Positions 19,410 to 32,100 of a stretch of DNA of 64,000 nucleotides are shown piece after piece. The notes under the pieces were generated by a model. That model saw only the letters and a program-made list of their open reading frames with translations, did not search any database and was not told the origin of the DNA. Each line of letters starts with the position of its first letter. Position 1 is the first letter of the stretch. Both the position numbers and the translations under genes were made by a program. The stretch comes from Eutreptiella sp. 'Long Island Sound 2002'. Its lineage: Eukaryota; Euglenozoa; Euglenophyceae; Eutreptiales; Eutreptiaceae. The stretch spans positions 43,585,119 through 43,649,118 of the forward strand of contig OZ038389.1 in NCBI GenBank assembly GCA_964036045.1, given 5' to 3'.

Positions 19410-20162
19410 ATGGAGGGCCCAGGAGGTCAAGGAGTCATTGAGGAAGAAGTGGAGTATGAGTCCTCGGATGATGATGAGCCCATCAAGCAACAACGGGTAG
19501 GAACCGAGGCAATGCAACGGCCGCAGTACCAAACCTCGCAATTTGTTAAGCAAATAGACAAGATGACCCGGGACAAGCTTGGTGAAAAACAAAAGATGGT
19601 GAGACCTGATTTTGTGGTGCCCCACACCAACCTCAATACCAACATGCGTAATGATCCGTTATTGTATGTGGCTCCAATTATTTATGTGTGGGATCCCCCA
19701 AGTCAATATGGTGTTGAAGTGAAGTGTCAAGGAGGTGATCACAAGATGCACTTGAACCAATGGCGTGATTGTTTGGCATATGATCTAGGCGGGCCCGTGT
19801 ACCTTCGGAGGAGATTTTTGAAATGCCAAAAGGCCACTTGCAAGGTCGAACCCAAGACAAGGACCGTTCGGGCGGAAGGACTAGAATTTTATCCTTTTCT
19901 ACACACCGCCAAGCGCGCATTCACGAAGCGCTTGAGCGACTTCGTGATCGCGGCTTGTGTGAACGGGACGCCACTCTCCAAGATTCAACAAGATATCTTG
20001 GAAACCCAAAGGCAAGAGTGGTTGAGGAAAAAGTTGGAGTTCCAAATGAACTTCACAATGACTCAAGCAGAAGGGGAACGCCGCGCAATTTTCTTGGGCC
20101 AAGAAATCCCGTATCCGGAATTTATCAAGTTCGAAGATTACATGTACGTCCCATCCGGCTAA
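19410..20162 (+). CDS. DUF6729-like transposon-associated protein
   Basis: The ATG at 19410 has a good context (ACCACATGG) and opens a 250-residue frame ending in TAA at 20160. An acidic N-terminus (EEEVEYESSDDDEP) precedes a domain with APIIYVWDPPSQYGVEVKC, HLNQWRD, and GGPVYLRRRFLKCQKATCKV (about 90-150). I read this as a DUF6729-like zinc-ribbon module, a domain known from eukaryotic transposon proteins usually upstream of a nuclease or transposase core. A helical segment follows (TKRLSDFVIAACVNGTPLSKIQQDILETQRQEWLRKK). The next frame starts one base after the stop (ATG at 20164), so either the two form one protein broken by a 1-base indel or they are tightly packed genes. No catalytic core is present here, so it may act with the transposase-like gene at 7-8 kb. 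Confidence 0.5.
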   Translation: MEGPGGQGVIEEEVEYESSDDDEPIKQQRVGTEAMQRPQYQTSQFVKQIDKMTRDKLGEKQKMVRPDFVVPHTNLNTNMRNDPLLYVAPIIYVWDPPSQYGVEVKCQGGDHKMHLNQWRDCLAYDLGGPVYLRRRFLKCQKATCKVEPKTRTVRAEGLEFYPFLHTAKRAFTKRLSDFVIAACVNGTPLSKIQQDILETQRQEWLRKKLEFQMNFTMTQAEGERRAIFLGQEIPYPEFIKFEDYMYVPSG

Positions 20163-20163
20163 T

Positions 20164-20783
20164 ATGGAGGCCATTGTGGATGAGGATGATGGTGAGATAG
20201 AGGTTAATCTCCCTCAAAAACGTCCTCACAACACTCTTTCGGCAGAGGAGAAGGCAGAGAGGCCAATGCTAAGAAAGCAAAAAACAAGGTGAGTGCCACA
20301 GAATATTTGCATTCCAAGAAGCAATGTGTCACACGCCTCAAGTGGAATGATTCCGAGAAGGCATTGTTTTCTATCCTTGCTCCTCGTTTTCCCAAAGGTG
20401 ACTCGGTAGATTTTCCTGCCATGACACTTCTCTGGAACAATGTTCTCAAGGCAGATGGTTGGTTTGAGGGTTTGCAGTATGACTTGAATCCACGTGATCG
20501 TGTAGCACTCAACAACCACCATGATTATCGGAACAAGAAACAGGCACAGCAAGCTACCCCAGCAGAGGTGCAAGATATGACACAACCGGTTGCCCAACAA
20601 GCCACTCAACCCCTACCTCCTCCTCCTCAAGTTGCCAGTGATATGCTTTTGATGATTCAGCAGGTTGATACTCACTTGGCTCAGTTGTATGCTCGGACTG
20701 CATGTGGTGAACAACTTTTGCCAGCTGAGTTGCATCGGTGTAAGCAGCTTTTGGAGTGGCGGGCTCAAGTGTCGAAGAACTAA
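20164..20783 (+). CDS. Small acidic/SANT-like protein, frameshifted
   Basis: The frame starts at ATG 20164 (MEAIVDEDDGEIEVN), one base after the previous stop. It reads into an acidic-basic segment and must shift by one base near 20255-20270 to enter the frame that runs to TAA at 20783. The second part has KWNDSEKALFSILAPRFPKG and FPAMTLLWNNVLKADGW, a pattern weakly like Myb/SANT or MADF-type DNA-binding helices. A Gln/Pro linker and a helical tail (LAQLYARTACGEQLLPAELHRC) follow. Function is not established. It may be the C-terminus of the DUF6729-like protein. Palindromic GACCGGTC repeats begin about 100 bases downstream. Confidence 0.45.
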
Positions 20784-20879
20784 GGACATTTCACATTTCA
20801 TGTCTGAGTTTTATGTTCCATGCCTTCAGGGTTTGCCTGTGTGACGTTGGGTTTGCCACTGCTGAGGTCCAAGTCAAGT

Positions 20880-21200
20880 CAAACTGCATAAACTGCTCGA
20901 AATGATCGGACCGGCCCGTTTAGATCGTTTTACGCGGTTTGTTCAAGGACCGGTCTGGACCGGTCTGGACCGGTCTTCTGGTAAACTAAAACGAACCGCA
21001 TAAACTGCATAAACTGTCCGGTCTGCACAAACTGCTCGAAATGATCGGACCGGCCCGTTTAGATCTTTTTACGCGGTTTGTTCAAGGACCGGTCTGGACC
21101 GGCCTGGACCGGTCTTCTGGTAAACTAAAACGAACCGCATAAACTGCATAAACTGTTCGGTCTGCATAAACTGCATAAACTGCGTAAACCGGCGTAAAGG
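20880..21200. repeat. GGTCTGGACCGGTC and AAACTGCATAAACTGC repeats
   Basis: Two long direct copies of about 120 bp, starting near 20884 and 21031, contain GACCGGTCTGGACCGGTC palindromes, AAACGAACCGCATAAACTGC and TTTTACGCGGTTTGTTCAAG. They close the plus-strand gene set. Confidence 0.85.
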
Positions 21201-22140
21201 GTTTGCCTGTGTGAGGTTGGGTTTGCCACCGCTGAGGTCCGAGTCAAGTCACAAAACCCCTCCCCCATCCTCCCCAAAATATACCCATATGAGCTTTTTG
21301 GGTCCCCAAGATATACCCATATGAGGGTTTTTCCTTCCACCACTTTTAGGATACCCACCTAGCTCCCCGGGTACCCAAAACCATCACAATAAAACTCATG
21401 TGCCGCGCGCTCCTATTCCCCGGACGTAGGTGTCGGGCCATCTAGACCGGAAATTTCTAGGTGAGAAAGATGAAAACAGAAAATGTTTCCAGCCAGTTTC
21501 GCATGGTGACAACTGCGGAACGTTGCAAATTGGGAAAGAGAAAGAGGGCCAAGGGCCAGTGTCTTCGCTGGCAGGGTGAAGAAGAATCCGAACCCGGTTA
21601 CGCTGACGCTTGAGCGCCAACTCTGCACGGCCCTGCTTCGACAAACACGATAGGAAGCAGCACGAGCCCCCCTACGCGTCGGCGAATAAGTGCTTTCCGC
21701 ACTTCAGCTAACTTCAGCTTACAGGTTTTCCCTTGTTCCTCGCAAACCAATCTCTCATCCATCTCATTGCACAAACCTGAAGTGACATTCTTCAGGTAGA
21801 TCTCCAACCTCACAAACGCTTGGCCCTTTTTGGCCAGCTGTCTGAATCTGCTGTTTTTCCTCGTGGACGTAAACTACCCCAGTGGTGGGTCACGGGACTA
21901 ACTTACTATTGGGCGCTGTGCAGAAACGCAACCTTTGTCAACAATCGACCAACCAAGGGATGGTGTGCCGACCCCCTCTCAAGTGACAGGTACCAAGGGG
22001 TTTAGGTTGGCTGCACCACAGATCCAGACCATTTTTTTGTGTGCTCTAGGTTTTGTAGCCCCCGTGGAATGTGCTTTCTGCACTTCATATTGTCACATTG
22101 TGCACTCCGACGTGTATTGGCGCTTCGCTCAACAGACCTT
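21201..22140. other. Upstream region of the subtilase gene
   Basis: No gene recognised. ATATACCCATATGAG occurs twice (near 21281 and 21312). The 300 bases before 22141 should contain the subtilase promoter, but I see no convincing TATA element or initiator. Confidence 0.35.
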
Positions 22141-25100
22141 ATGGCTTTAAAATGGACAGGCCTTGCATTCATGCTTTGCGTTGTGTGCGTTGTGCATGCA
22201 GTGTCGCAAGAGCCGGCCCTGCCGCGGGTTGAGGATCGTGTCGCAGTGGCATACGCCTCGCAACCAGCGCGTAGTCACCATTGTCGTCATGGCACGGAGT
22301 TCCTCGTCACGCTTGGGGACGACGCCCTGGAGGATGGAATTGTGGACGCCATTAACACAGGACTCACAGAAAGTGCCTCTAACGTGGGCCGCCTCCTGCA
22401 ACCGGACGAGGCCAACGAGGGTCAGCTAAAGGCATTGAGTGTGTGCCTTCATTCGGGTGTTGACATCGAAGCCGAACTAGAGAAGCTGCGGAACGTGCCC
22501 GGGGTGGAAGCCATAGAACAGAATGCCGTCGTGGAGCTTCAAACCGAGCCATGGCACTTGGACAGGATTGATCAGGTATGATCAGGTACAAGGGAGAGCG
22601 GCTGCACCGTGTAAGCGCACACCAAACCATTGTGTCCGGGAAAACGCAGGAAAGCCCCTGACAAACCACAGTGAAAAAAACAACCCATGGATGTTCCACG
22701 ATGGAGGATGCCGTAAGGCGTGGCAGGTAATCCCTGCACTGCACGACTGTAGCACGAGTGTAACCTCAATGGTCCAACACCACACCGTGGGTAACGATGT
22801 CCAGGCACAACAGGTTTGGTTTCCGGGTTTCTCTCGGGGATCTGCTGGACTGCAACATACCAGCACAAAAAGAGACCATTGTGTTCCTGCAGTGGTTTCA
22901 CCATGAACTGTAGTCAACCAGGGTCATTGAGCGTGCGTCCACAGCACGGGGCCTTGTGGTGCCCAAAAGGCACAACAGCCATTTCGGTTTTGTCTTTGGG
23001 GGGTCAGGACTCCGCGCAGTGTGCACATGGAGGAGGAACCCACGTTTTTTGGCTGCTGTTGGCCTTGCCATTTCTGCTGCTAATCCGCGACTTTATAGTG
23101 GTGATCCCGAAGAGTGGGAATACGTCGGCTATCGCGATGTTGTAGCCGCCGAAAATGGCGTTTTCGCGTCGGGAAAGTCGTAAGTTTGTGTCGGAAACGT
23201 GTCACGATCAAAAGCGTCGAAAAGAATTTGCCACAGCTGCGAACACATCGGACTACTTTGCAATTATTTGTGAACATTCGCACGGGGCGGACCAGCAGGC
23301 AGAAAACAGGGTAGGGCTAAGCATCCGTAATTGTGTGCGCCAACGAAGCGCCGATCTGCAGCACAGACAGACCAGCAACTGGATTTCGAGGACACGTCCG
23401 CACGGTCGGGTTCATGGGTCCCGTCATACTCCCAGACAATAGACAGTCGCTGCAATATTTTGGGGGAGGGGGGGACTCAGAATTAGGTTCAGTATTTGAG
23501 GGTCTAAGGCAGTCGGCTTGTCCAGTGAGCTGAGTGTACACAGCACAGATACCAGACGACACAGACGCGCTGGACGATCGTGAGTTTACGATGCTTCGGA
23601 CAAGGCTCCTGTGTACCCGATCTTTTGGGGACCTACGACTCTTTTCTTATTTTTCCACTCCGGATATTTGGATCCCACCATTCCAATGAGGCCATATTGG
23701 GAGCGCCAATTTCCCTCCGGAAAGATAGAAACACTGGGAACCGTAAAAACAGTGATCCTTGGAAAAATTGGTGCGTTTGCCCTCCATCTTCCTCCTTTTT
23801 TCTCCAATTTTTTCTTGGTGCACTCCTCCCCATGTTCTTTCCCTTTCCCCATTTCCCCCCATTCCCATGCCATTTTCCACCGTTCCCCCATTTTTCCATT
23901 TCCCCCTATTTTCCAGAGGTCATTCGGGTGCTTGGGGATTCCCGATTCGGGTACACCGGAGGCTTGATTGAAGGACCCTCAGGCGAAGGCAGGTGCCTGT
24001 GAACAGGGGTACCTGTCAGCAAAGTATCCGTCCCCATGCCTGCCAGCGAGGCCCGGAGTGGCGGCTTTGGCAGCGTCTCAGGCACCCTCGGGCCATCCCA
24101 TCGCACGTCTGCGCTCCTCAGGCTACCAGGGTTGGGCCCAGGCTGGAACCAATAATCTTCTGCCACTGCACCACGGCGCATCCATGGGGCTTGTCTGGGG
24201 GGCGGGGGCGGGTACAGGGGAGCGCACGGTGGTTGGCTCCAGCCGTTCGCATCGTTAAGGCCCCCTTTGTTCCTTCCAGATCAACCTCCCTTTGGATGGG
24301 GAATACCGGCCCCCACGAACTGGAAAGGGCGTGTACGTCTACGTGGTCGACACTGGAGTCGATGCCAAGCACCCCGAGTTCGAGGGGCGGGTCACCGCCG
24401 GCTACAGCACCATCGAAGGCGAGAATGCAACGGAGGACACCAATGCCCACGGCACGCACGTCGCTGGTATAATTGCGTCACGGACGTACGGCGTGGCGAA
24501 GGCGGCGACGGTTGTCCCGGTCAAAGTGTTCCCTGCTGAAGGGGGCGGAGCGTCCCGTGTGGACATTGTCGAGGGTATCAATTGGGTGATATCGCAAAGG
24601 TGCTGTCGACGGGGCAGAGGCTGGACTGCGTGCCGGTGCTGTGGTTTCCATACCCCGTCCTACGGAGAGTGAGACCACCCGTTTTGCGCTGTGCCGGGGG
24701 AGTGGGGGGTGCTGCGTTAGTGGGGGCCGCTCCACGTGTGTCATGGACCTGCGGGTTTGGTATCGTTTTGAAGGCAGTGGCCTGCGCCGGCACAGGGGGT
24801 GCGTGCTATGCCTCAGGGCTCATGTGGTATTGTGCCATGTTTGCCTCGAAACAGGCGTCGGAAATCGTGAATTTTGAACCAAAAATCGTGTGCCATGAAC
24901 GGATCAGTGATGCCGTTGGCCCCCTGTTGTTGTGGCACAGCTCCTCCGGGAGCTTCGGGGCGCAGGACCCTTCGACACACCTCCCCTCCCCCACTTCTCC
25001 TCTCTTCTCCCTCCCCTTTGTACCCATTGCCAACATTCCTGCCCTTCATGTATTACCGCCGCTTCACCCCTCCCCCCCCCACCACTGCTGCTGTGCTGTG

Positions 25101-25987
25101 TAGTGTTGTGTTGGAGGCTTACGCCAACGCCCTACACGCTGAGATGTGTGATGTCCCTTTCAAGTGGATGCTTCCCCCTTCGAACCCCTGCCCCCCCTCC
25201 CCGCAGGATCCGCCACCAGCACCCCAGCGTCATGAGCATATCTTTGGGCGGCCCTTCGGAAGGCTTCTACGCCGGGGAGCGGGCGTTTCTGAAGGCGTTG
25301 CAGGTCGGGATCATCACCGTCGTCGCGGCCGGGAACTCGGCCTGGAGCGCGTGCGACTTCTGGCCCGCGCAGTCGCAGTGGGTGATCACGGTGGGCTCGA
25401 CGGACGCCGAGGACTACCGATCCTCGTTCTCGAACTACGGGCCCTGCGTCACCCTCTACGCGCCCGGCACCGCGATTGACAGCACCGTCCCGGGGGCCGG
25501 GGCCGGACGGATGTCCGGCACCTCCATGGCCTGCCCCGTGGTCAGTGGGGCCGTCGCGCTGTACCTCGAGCGCCGGCCCAAGGCCGAGTTCATGGAGGTC
25601 TCGACTGCGCTCCTCCGGAACGCCGTCGGGCAGAGAGGCGGTGCGCCGGCCCTGCGGATGCTGCTGCTGCATGTGCACGACCGCTCGCCGTGGCGGCGCG
25701 ACGTGGGGAAGGGTGGCCGGGAGATGAAGGCGCAGGGCGTGTCCGGCGGCCGCGGCGCGGCATCGACGGGCGGGTGGCGGGCCTCGGCGGCGGCCCTCGG
25801 CATCGCCTTCGGTGTTGCAGTGCTGGTCCGGGCGGGGGCGCGGCGGCTCCGAGCAGGGGCTGCCACGTCCCAAACGGCATCCGCCGAGGACTACGTCTGC
25901 GTCCCGATGGACTGCGATGAGGGCCCTGGGGACAGGGACACCGTGTTGACGCCTGACGCGTTGTCGGGGCGGCGGGGCGTCGCGTAG
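22141..25987 (+). CDS. Subtilisin-like serine protease (S8), membrane-anchored, three exons
   Basis: Secreted or lumen-facing serine endoprotease of the subtilase (proteinase K-like) family. Exons 22141-22575, 24280-24599 and 25207-25987 join with GT-AG introns (1,704 and 607 bp; phases 0 and 2) to give 511 residues. Residues 1-22 form a signal peptide (MALKWTGLAFMLCVVCVVHA). An inhibitor-I9 propeptide follows (NVPGVEAIEQNAVVELQ). The catalytic triad is complete: Asp in YVYVVDTGVD, His in NAHGTHVAGII, Ser in MSGTSMACPVVSG. The oxyanion Asn is in VAAGNSAW. The Cys in GPCVTLYAPG is typical of this class. Near the C-terminus a hydrophobic segment (AAALGIAFGVAVLV) followed by Arg residues looks like a single membrane anchor with a short acidic tail. 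Coding sequence is far more GC-rich in exon 3 than upstream. It is the only clean host gene in the window, and the 1.76-kb tandem array starts about 200 bases after its TAG stop. Confidence 0.9.
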
Positions 25988-26195
25988 ACGCGCCGGCCTG
26001 GGCCTCTGCATTGCGAGGGCAGGCGGCGTGCTCCCCCTTGTTGCTGGGCCCACACCGTCCGTCTGCCTCGTTGGGATGTCCGGTCCCGGTCCGGGCGGAT
26101 CTGAGGAGTTTTTATCCTGCGGACACCAAAAGTGTCCTCGCCCCTTTGTGCATGACCTGCCGGCATTTGCGCCTTGTCGGCCGCCTCTTTGCCTG

Positions 26196-29100
26196 GAGCA
26201 CTAGCCATTTCCTCCGGCCTCATATCCCGACCCTTCCGAACCTAAACAAGCCGTCACGGTGTGCCCTGTTGGGGAGGGGGGGCGTCGGCGCCGCCCCCTG
26301 TTTTCGCAGGGCTGTCCTAAAGAACCCCCAGTTGTTTTTTGTTAAGGACAGCCCCCAAGGACCACCAACTGCCAACCGCCCACCATTGTTCAATACTGTT
26401 TCTGTGGTCTTGTGCCTTGCCCATGTCTTGACCATGAAGCAGAGAGCGTCCCCGTGATTATTTGTTTCTGTTGGCATCACGGACCCCTTTTTCTCTCTCC
26501 CTGAAGGACAAGCCCCACCTTTGCACGGTGCCGTACGCACCGGATGGGCAACACTCGGGTGGGAGAGTCGGAGAGGCCCAGGGGCACAACGCGGGACGGA
26601 GGGGACCGAGTGGCATGCTCCTCCGCGTTGCCCTCGGCATGTCCGTGGTATCGGCGGTGCCAGGCCGGTGTCTCCCCGTCAGCACGACCGCCGTCGTGCA
26701 GGCCTTCAACGATCCCCCTCCAGCGCACTGCTGAAGGGAGTCTCCTTCTTCTCCTGCGGGCCGTAGACCCCAGTCTCACAGGGAATTGTGCACACACCTC
26801 TCGGCCCACGAGCAGAGGGCCCAAGGTCTCACGTTCCCACTTCCCCTTGGAGCCCAGGAATGCCTAAGGCCGTCGCCATCATCACACAAGATCAGCCAGT
26901 GTTGCTGCAGAGACGCCCCGTCTCCTGAAGCGACCTGGGTCTTGTTGTGCCTCCCTGCAAATCCCCCGACCTATGGATGTGGATACTGACGGGGGTCACT
27001 GTGCACCTGCAAGAATGCCCATTCCACACTGGCAGTGTACGCCAGTCACCACGACTATACGGCAGCACCAAATGCCTGTTCCCTTTCCATGGACAAGGCG
27101 CATGCCCTGCCTCTGTGCGCAAGGGCAGAGGGGGGTACCGAGCAGTACAACCGGTGACATGTCTGTTGTGTGGCCTGTCTTTAGTCTGTCAAGGTCCAGG
27201 GGGGGGCGGGGGCTCGAGGGGAGAGAGGGTCGATATCACCCCCTTCCCCTCCGCATTCCCATCTGAAGGGGGCTCCATTGACTGGACCCCTGCAGCCCAG
27301 CACAATCGCCGGGGAGTCACCAGGACCCCAAAATGCAGCGGAAGCGACAATGCGATGTCTGGAATCAGTCCCAGGAGCGGGTCCAGAGCAATCATCCGCT
27401 TGTCTTCAGTGAAATTTTCTGCACCATTTTTGATGAGAAGAGATATTGTTACGTTTCGGGGACGGAACTTGGTCCTTCCCCCTCCCATCAGCAGCCGAAC
27501 ATCCGATTGCTGCCGTCGGATCCCCCGCATCAGATGTCCTGACTCAGTCCGGCATTCACCTTATGGGATGCGGACCATCGCCTGGGCCCATCCAGCGCTC
27601 AGTGGGATTCCTCACCCCTCCCCCGTGTCCCCCATTTGGAGCGCGTGTTCGCTTGCGGCTGTTGGCCAGCAGCATGCCCCCTCGGCGGCGCAGACCCCCG
27701 CACACCAGCGGAAGCGGTTTGCATCAACAACCTCCTCCACCAACACGGTCTGGGGCCTCTTTTTATCCCACAGGGCGTTGGCTCAGTCTACAGAGACCCG
27801 ATGTCAGACAACATCGGCCACTGCCCTTTGCAGAGACAGCCCGTCTGCTGCAGCGACAGACCTGAGTCTCGCCACCCATTCCCGGGGGATGGGCGGGTCG
27901 ATACAGCCCCCCTTCTGTGGGACTCCCCTTCCACCTGTGCACTGAGCACTAGCCATTTCTTCCGGCCTCATATCCCGACCCTTCGGGCCATTTATCGGAC
28001 ATTCCTATACAAGCCCTCACGGTGTGCCCTGTTGGGGGGGTCGCGCCACCCCCTGTTTTCGCAGGGCTATCCTAAAGAACCCCCAGTTTTTTTTTGTTAA
28101 GGACAGCCCCCAAGGACCACCAACTGCCAACCGCCCACCATTGTTCAATACTGTTTCTGTGGTCTTGTGCCTTGCCCATGTCTTGACCATGAAGCAGAGA
28201 GCGTCCCCGTGAATATTTGTTTCTGTTGGCATCACGGACCCCTTTTTCTCTCTCCCTGAAGGACAAGCCCCACCTTCGCACGGTGCCGTACGCACCGGAT
28301 GGGCAACACTCGGGTGGGAGAGTCGGAGAGGCCCAGGGGCACAACGCGGGACGGAGGGGACCGAGTGGCATGCTCCTCCGCGTTGCCCTCGGCATGTCCG
28401 TGGTATCGGCGGTGCCAGGCCGGTGTCTCCCCGTCAGCACGACCGCCGTCGTGCAGGCCTTCAACGATCCCCCTCCAGCGCACTGCTGAAGGGAGTCTCC
28501 TTCTTCTCCTGCGGGCCGTAGACCCCAGTCTCACAGGGAATTGTGCACACACCTCTCGGCCCACGAGCAGAGGGCCCAAGGTCTCACGTTCCCACTTCCC
28601 CTTGGAGCCCAGGAATGCCTAAGGCCGTCGCCATCATCACACAAGATCAGCCAGTGTTGCTGCAGAGACGCCCCGTCTCCTGAAGCGACCTGGGTCTTGT
28701 TGTGCCTCCCTGCAAATCCCCCGACCTATGGATGTGGATACTGACGGGGGTCACTGTGCACCTGCAAGAATGCCCATTCCACACTGGCAGTGTACGCCAG
28801 TCACCACGACTATACGGCAGCACCAAATGCCTGTTCCCTTTCCATGGACAAGGCGCATGCCCTGCCTCTGTGCGCAAGGGCAGAGGGGGGTACCGAGCAG
28901 TACAACCGGTGACATGTCTGTTGTGTGGCCTGTCTTTAGTCTGTCAAGGTCCAGGGGGGGGCGGGGGCTCGAGGGGAGAGAGGGTCGATATCACCCCCTT
29001 CCCCTCCGCATTCCCATCTGAAGGGGGCTCCATTGACTGGACCCCTGCAGCCCAGCACAATCGCCGGGGAGTCACCAGGACCCCAAAATGCAGCGGAAGC

Positions 29101-32100
29101 GACAATGCGATGTCTGGAATCAGTCCCAGGAGCGGGTCCAGAGCAATCATCCGCTTGTCTTCAGTGAAATTTTCTGCACCATTTTTGATGAGAAGAGATA
29201 TTGTTACGTTTCGGGGACGGAACTTGGTCCTTCCCCCTCCCATCAGCAGCCGAACATCCGATTGCTGCCGTCGGATCCCCCGCATCATATGTCCTGACTC
29301 AGTCCGGCATTCGCCTTATGGGATGCGGACCATCGCCTGGGCCCATCCAGCGCTCAGTGGGATTCCTCACCCCCCCCTCCCCCGTGTCCCCCATTTGGAG
29401 CGCGTGTTCGCTTGCGGCTGTTGGCCAGCAGCATGCCCCCTCGGCGGCGCAGACCCCCGCACACCAGCGGAAGCGGTTTGCATCAACAACCTCCTCCACC
29501 AACACGGTCTGGGGCCTCTTTTTATCCCACAGGGCGTTGGCTCAGTCTACAGAGACCCGATGTCAGACAACATCGGCCACTGCCCTTTGCAGAGACAGCC
29601 CGTCTGCTGCAGCGACAGACCTGAGTCTCGCCACCCATTCCCGGGGGATGGGCGGGTCGATACAGCCCCCCTTCTGTGGGACTCCCCTTCCACCTGTGCA
29701 CTGAGCACTAGCCATTTCCTCCGGCCTCATATCCCGACCCTTCGGGCCATTTATCGGACATTCCTATACAAGCCCTCACGGTGTGCCCTGTTGGGGGGGT
29801 CGCGCCACCCCCTGTTTTCGCAGGGCTATCCTAAAGAACCCCCAGTTTTTTTTTGTTAAGGACAGCCCCCAAGGACCACCAACTGCCAACCGCCCACCAT
29901 TGTTCAATACTGTTTCTGTGGTCTTGTGCCTTGCCCATGTCTTGACCATGAAGCAGAGAGCGTCCCCGTGAATATTTGTTTCTGTTGGCATCACGGACCC
30001 CTTTTTCTCTCTCCCTGAAGGACAAGCCCCACCTTCGCACGGTGCCGTACGCACCGGATGGGCAACACTCGGGTGGGAGAGTCGGAGAGGCCCAGGGGCA
30101 CAACGCGGGACGGAGGGGACCGAGTGGCATGCTCCTCCGCGTTGCCCTCGGCATGTCCGTGGTATCGGCGGTGCCAGGCCGGTGTCTCCCCGTCAGCACG
30201 ACCGCCGTCGTGCAGGCCTTCAACGATCCCCCTCCAGCGCACTGCTGAAGGGAGTCTCCTTCTTCTCCTGCGGGCCGTAGACCCCAGTCTCACAGGGAAT
30301 TGTGCACACACCTCTCGGCCCACGAGCAGAGGGCCCAAGGTCTCACGTTCCCACTTCCCCTTGGAGCCCAGGAATGCCTAAGGCCGTCGCCATCATCACA
30401 CAAGATCAGCCAGTGTTGCTGCAGAGACGCCCCGTCTCCTGAAGCGACCTGGGTCTTGTTGTGCCTCCCTGCAAATCCCCCGACCTATGGATGTGGATAC
30501 TGACGGGGGTCACTGTGCACCTGCAAGAATGCCCATTCCACACTGGCAGTGTACGCCAGTCACCACGACTATACGGCAGCACCAAATGCCTGTTCCCTTT
30601 CCATGGACAAGGCGCATGCCCTGCCTCTGTGCGCAAGGGCAGAGGGGGGTACCGAGCAGTACAACCGGTGACATGTCTGTTGTGTGGCCTGTCTTTAGTC
30701 TGTCAAGGTCCAGGGGGGGGCGGGGGCTCGAGGGGAGAGAGGGTCGATATCACCCCCTTCCCCTCCGCATTCCCATCTGAAGGGGGCTCCATTGACTGGA
30801 CCCCTGCAGCCCAGCACAATCGCCGGGGAGTCACCAGGACCCCAAAATGCAGCGGAAGCGACAATGCGATGTCTGGAATCAGTCCCAGGAGCGGGTCCAG
30901 AGCAATCATCCGCTTGTCTTCAGTGAAATTTTCTGCACCATTTTTGATGAGAAGAGATATTGTTACGTTTCGGGGACGGAACTTGGTCCTTCCCCCTCCC
31001 ATCAGCAGCCGAACATCCGATTGCTGCCGTCGGATCCCCCGCATCATATGTCCTGACTCAGTCCGGCATTCGCCTTATGGGATGCGGACCATCGCCTGGG
31101 CCCATCCAGCGCTCAGTGGGATTCCTCACCCCCCCCCCCCCCGTCCCCCATTTGGAGCACATGTTCGCTTGCGGCTGTTGGCCAGCAGCATGCCTCCTCG
31201 GCGGCGCAGACCCCCGCACACCAGCGGAAGCGGTTTGCATCAACAACCTCCTCCACCAACACGGTCTGGGGCCTCTTTTTATCCCACAGGGCGTTGGCTC
31301 AGTCTACAGAGACCCGATGTCAGACATCATCGGCCACTGCCCTTTGCAGAGACAGCCCGTCTGCTGCAGCGACAGACCTGAGTCTCGCCACCCATTCCCG
31401 GGGGATGGGCGGGTCGATACAGCCCCCCTTCTGTGGGACTCCCCTTCCACCTGCGGACTGAGCACTAGCCATTTCCTCCGGCCTCATATCCCGACCCTTC
31501 GGGCCATTTGTCGGACATTCCTATACAAGCCCTCACGGTGTGCCCTGTTGGGGGGGTCGCGCCACCCCCTGTTTTCGCAGGGCTGTCCTAAAGAACCCCC
31601 AGTTTTTTTTTATTAGGGACAGCCCCCAAGGACCACCAACTGCCAACCGCCCACCATTGTTCAATACTGTTTCTGTGGTCTTGTGCCTTGCCCATGTCTT
31701 GACCATGAAGCAGAGAGCGTCCCCGTGAATATTTGTTTCTGTTGGCATCACGGACCCCTTTTTCTCTCTCCCTGAAGGACAAGCCCCACCTTCGCACGGT
31801 GCCGTACGCACCGGATGGGCAACACTCGGGTGGGAGAGTCGGAGAGGCCCAGGGGCACAACGCGGGACGGAGGGGACCGAGTGGCATGCTCCTCCGCGTT
31901 GCCCTCGGCATGTCCGTGGTATCGGCGGTGCCAGGCCGGTGTCTCCCCGTCAGCACGACCGCCGTCGTGCAGGCCTTCAACGATCCCCCTCCAGCGCACT
32001 GCTGAAGGGAGTCTCCTTCTTCTCCTGCGGGCCGTAGACCCCAGTCTCACAGGGAATTGTGCACACACCTCTCGGCCTACGAGCAGAGGGCCCAAGGTCT

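Noticed and set aside
22582-24279. Genes within the first subtilase intron
   Set aside because: Short frames on both strands lack domains, and the splice sites at 22576 and 24278-24279 join the protease cleanly.
27944-27990. Dinoflagellate-type spliced leader in the tandem unit
   Set aside because: CTAGCCATTTC is superficially like part of the leader, but the rest does not match and no Sm-like site or donor follows in the right place.
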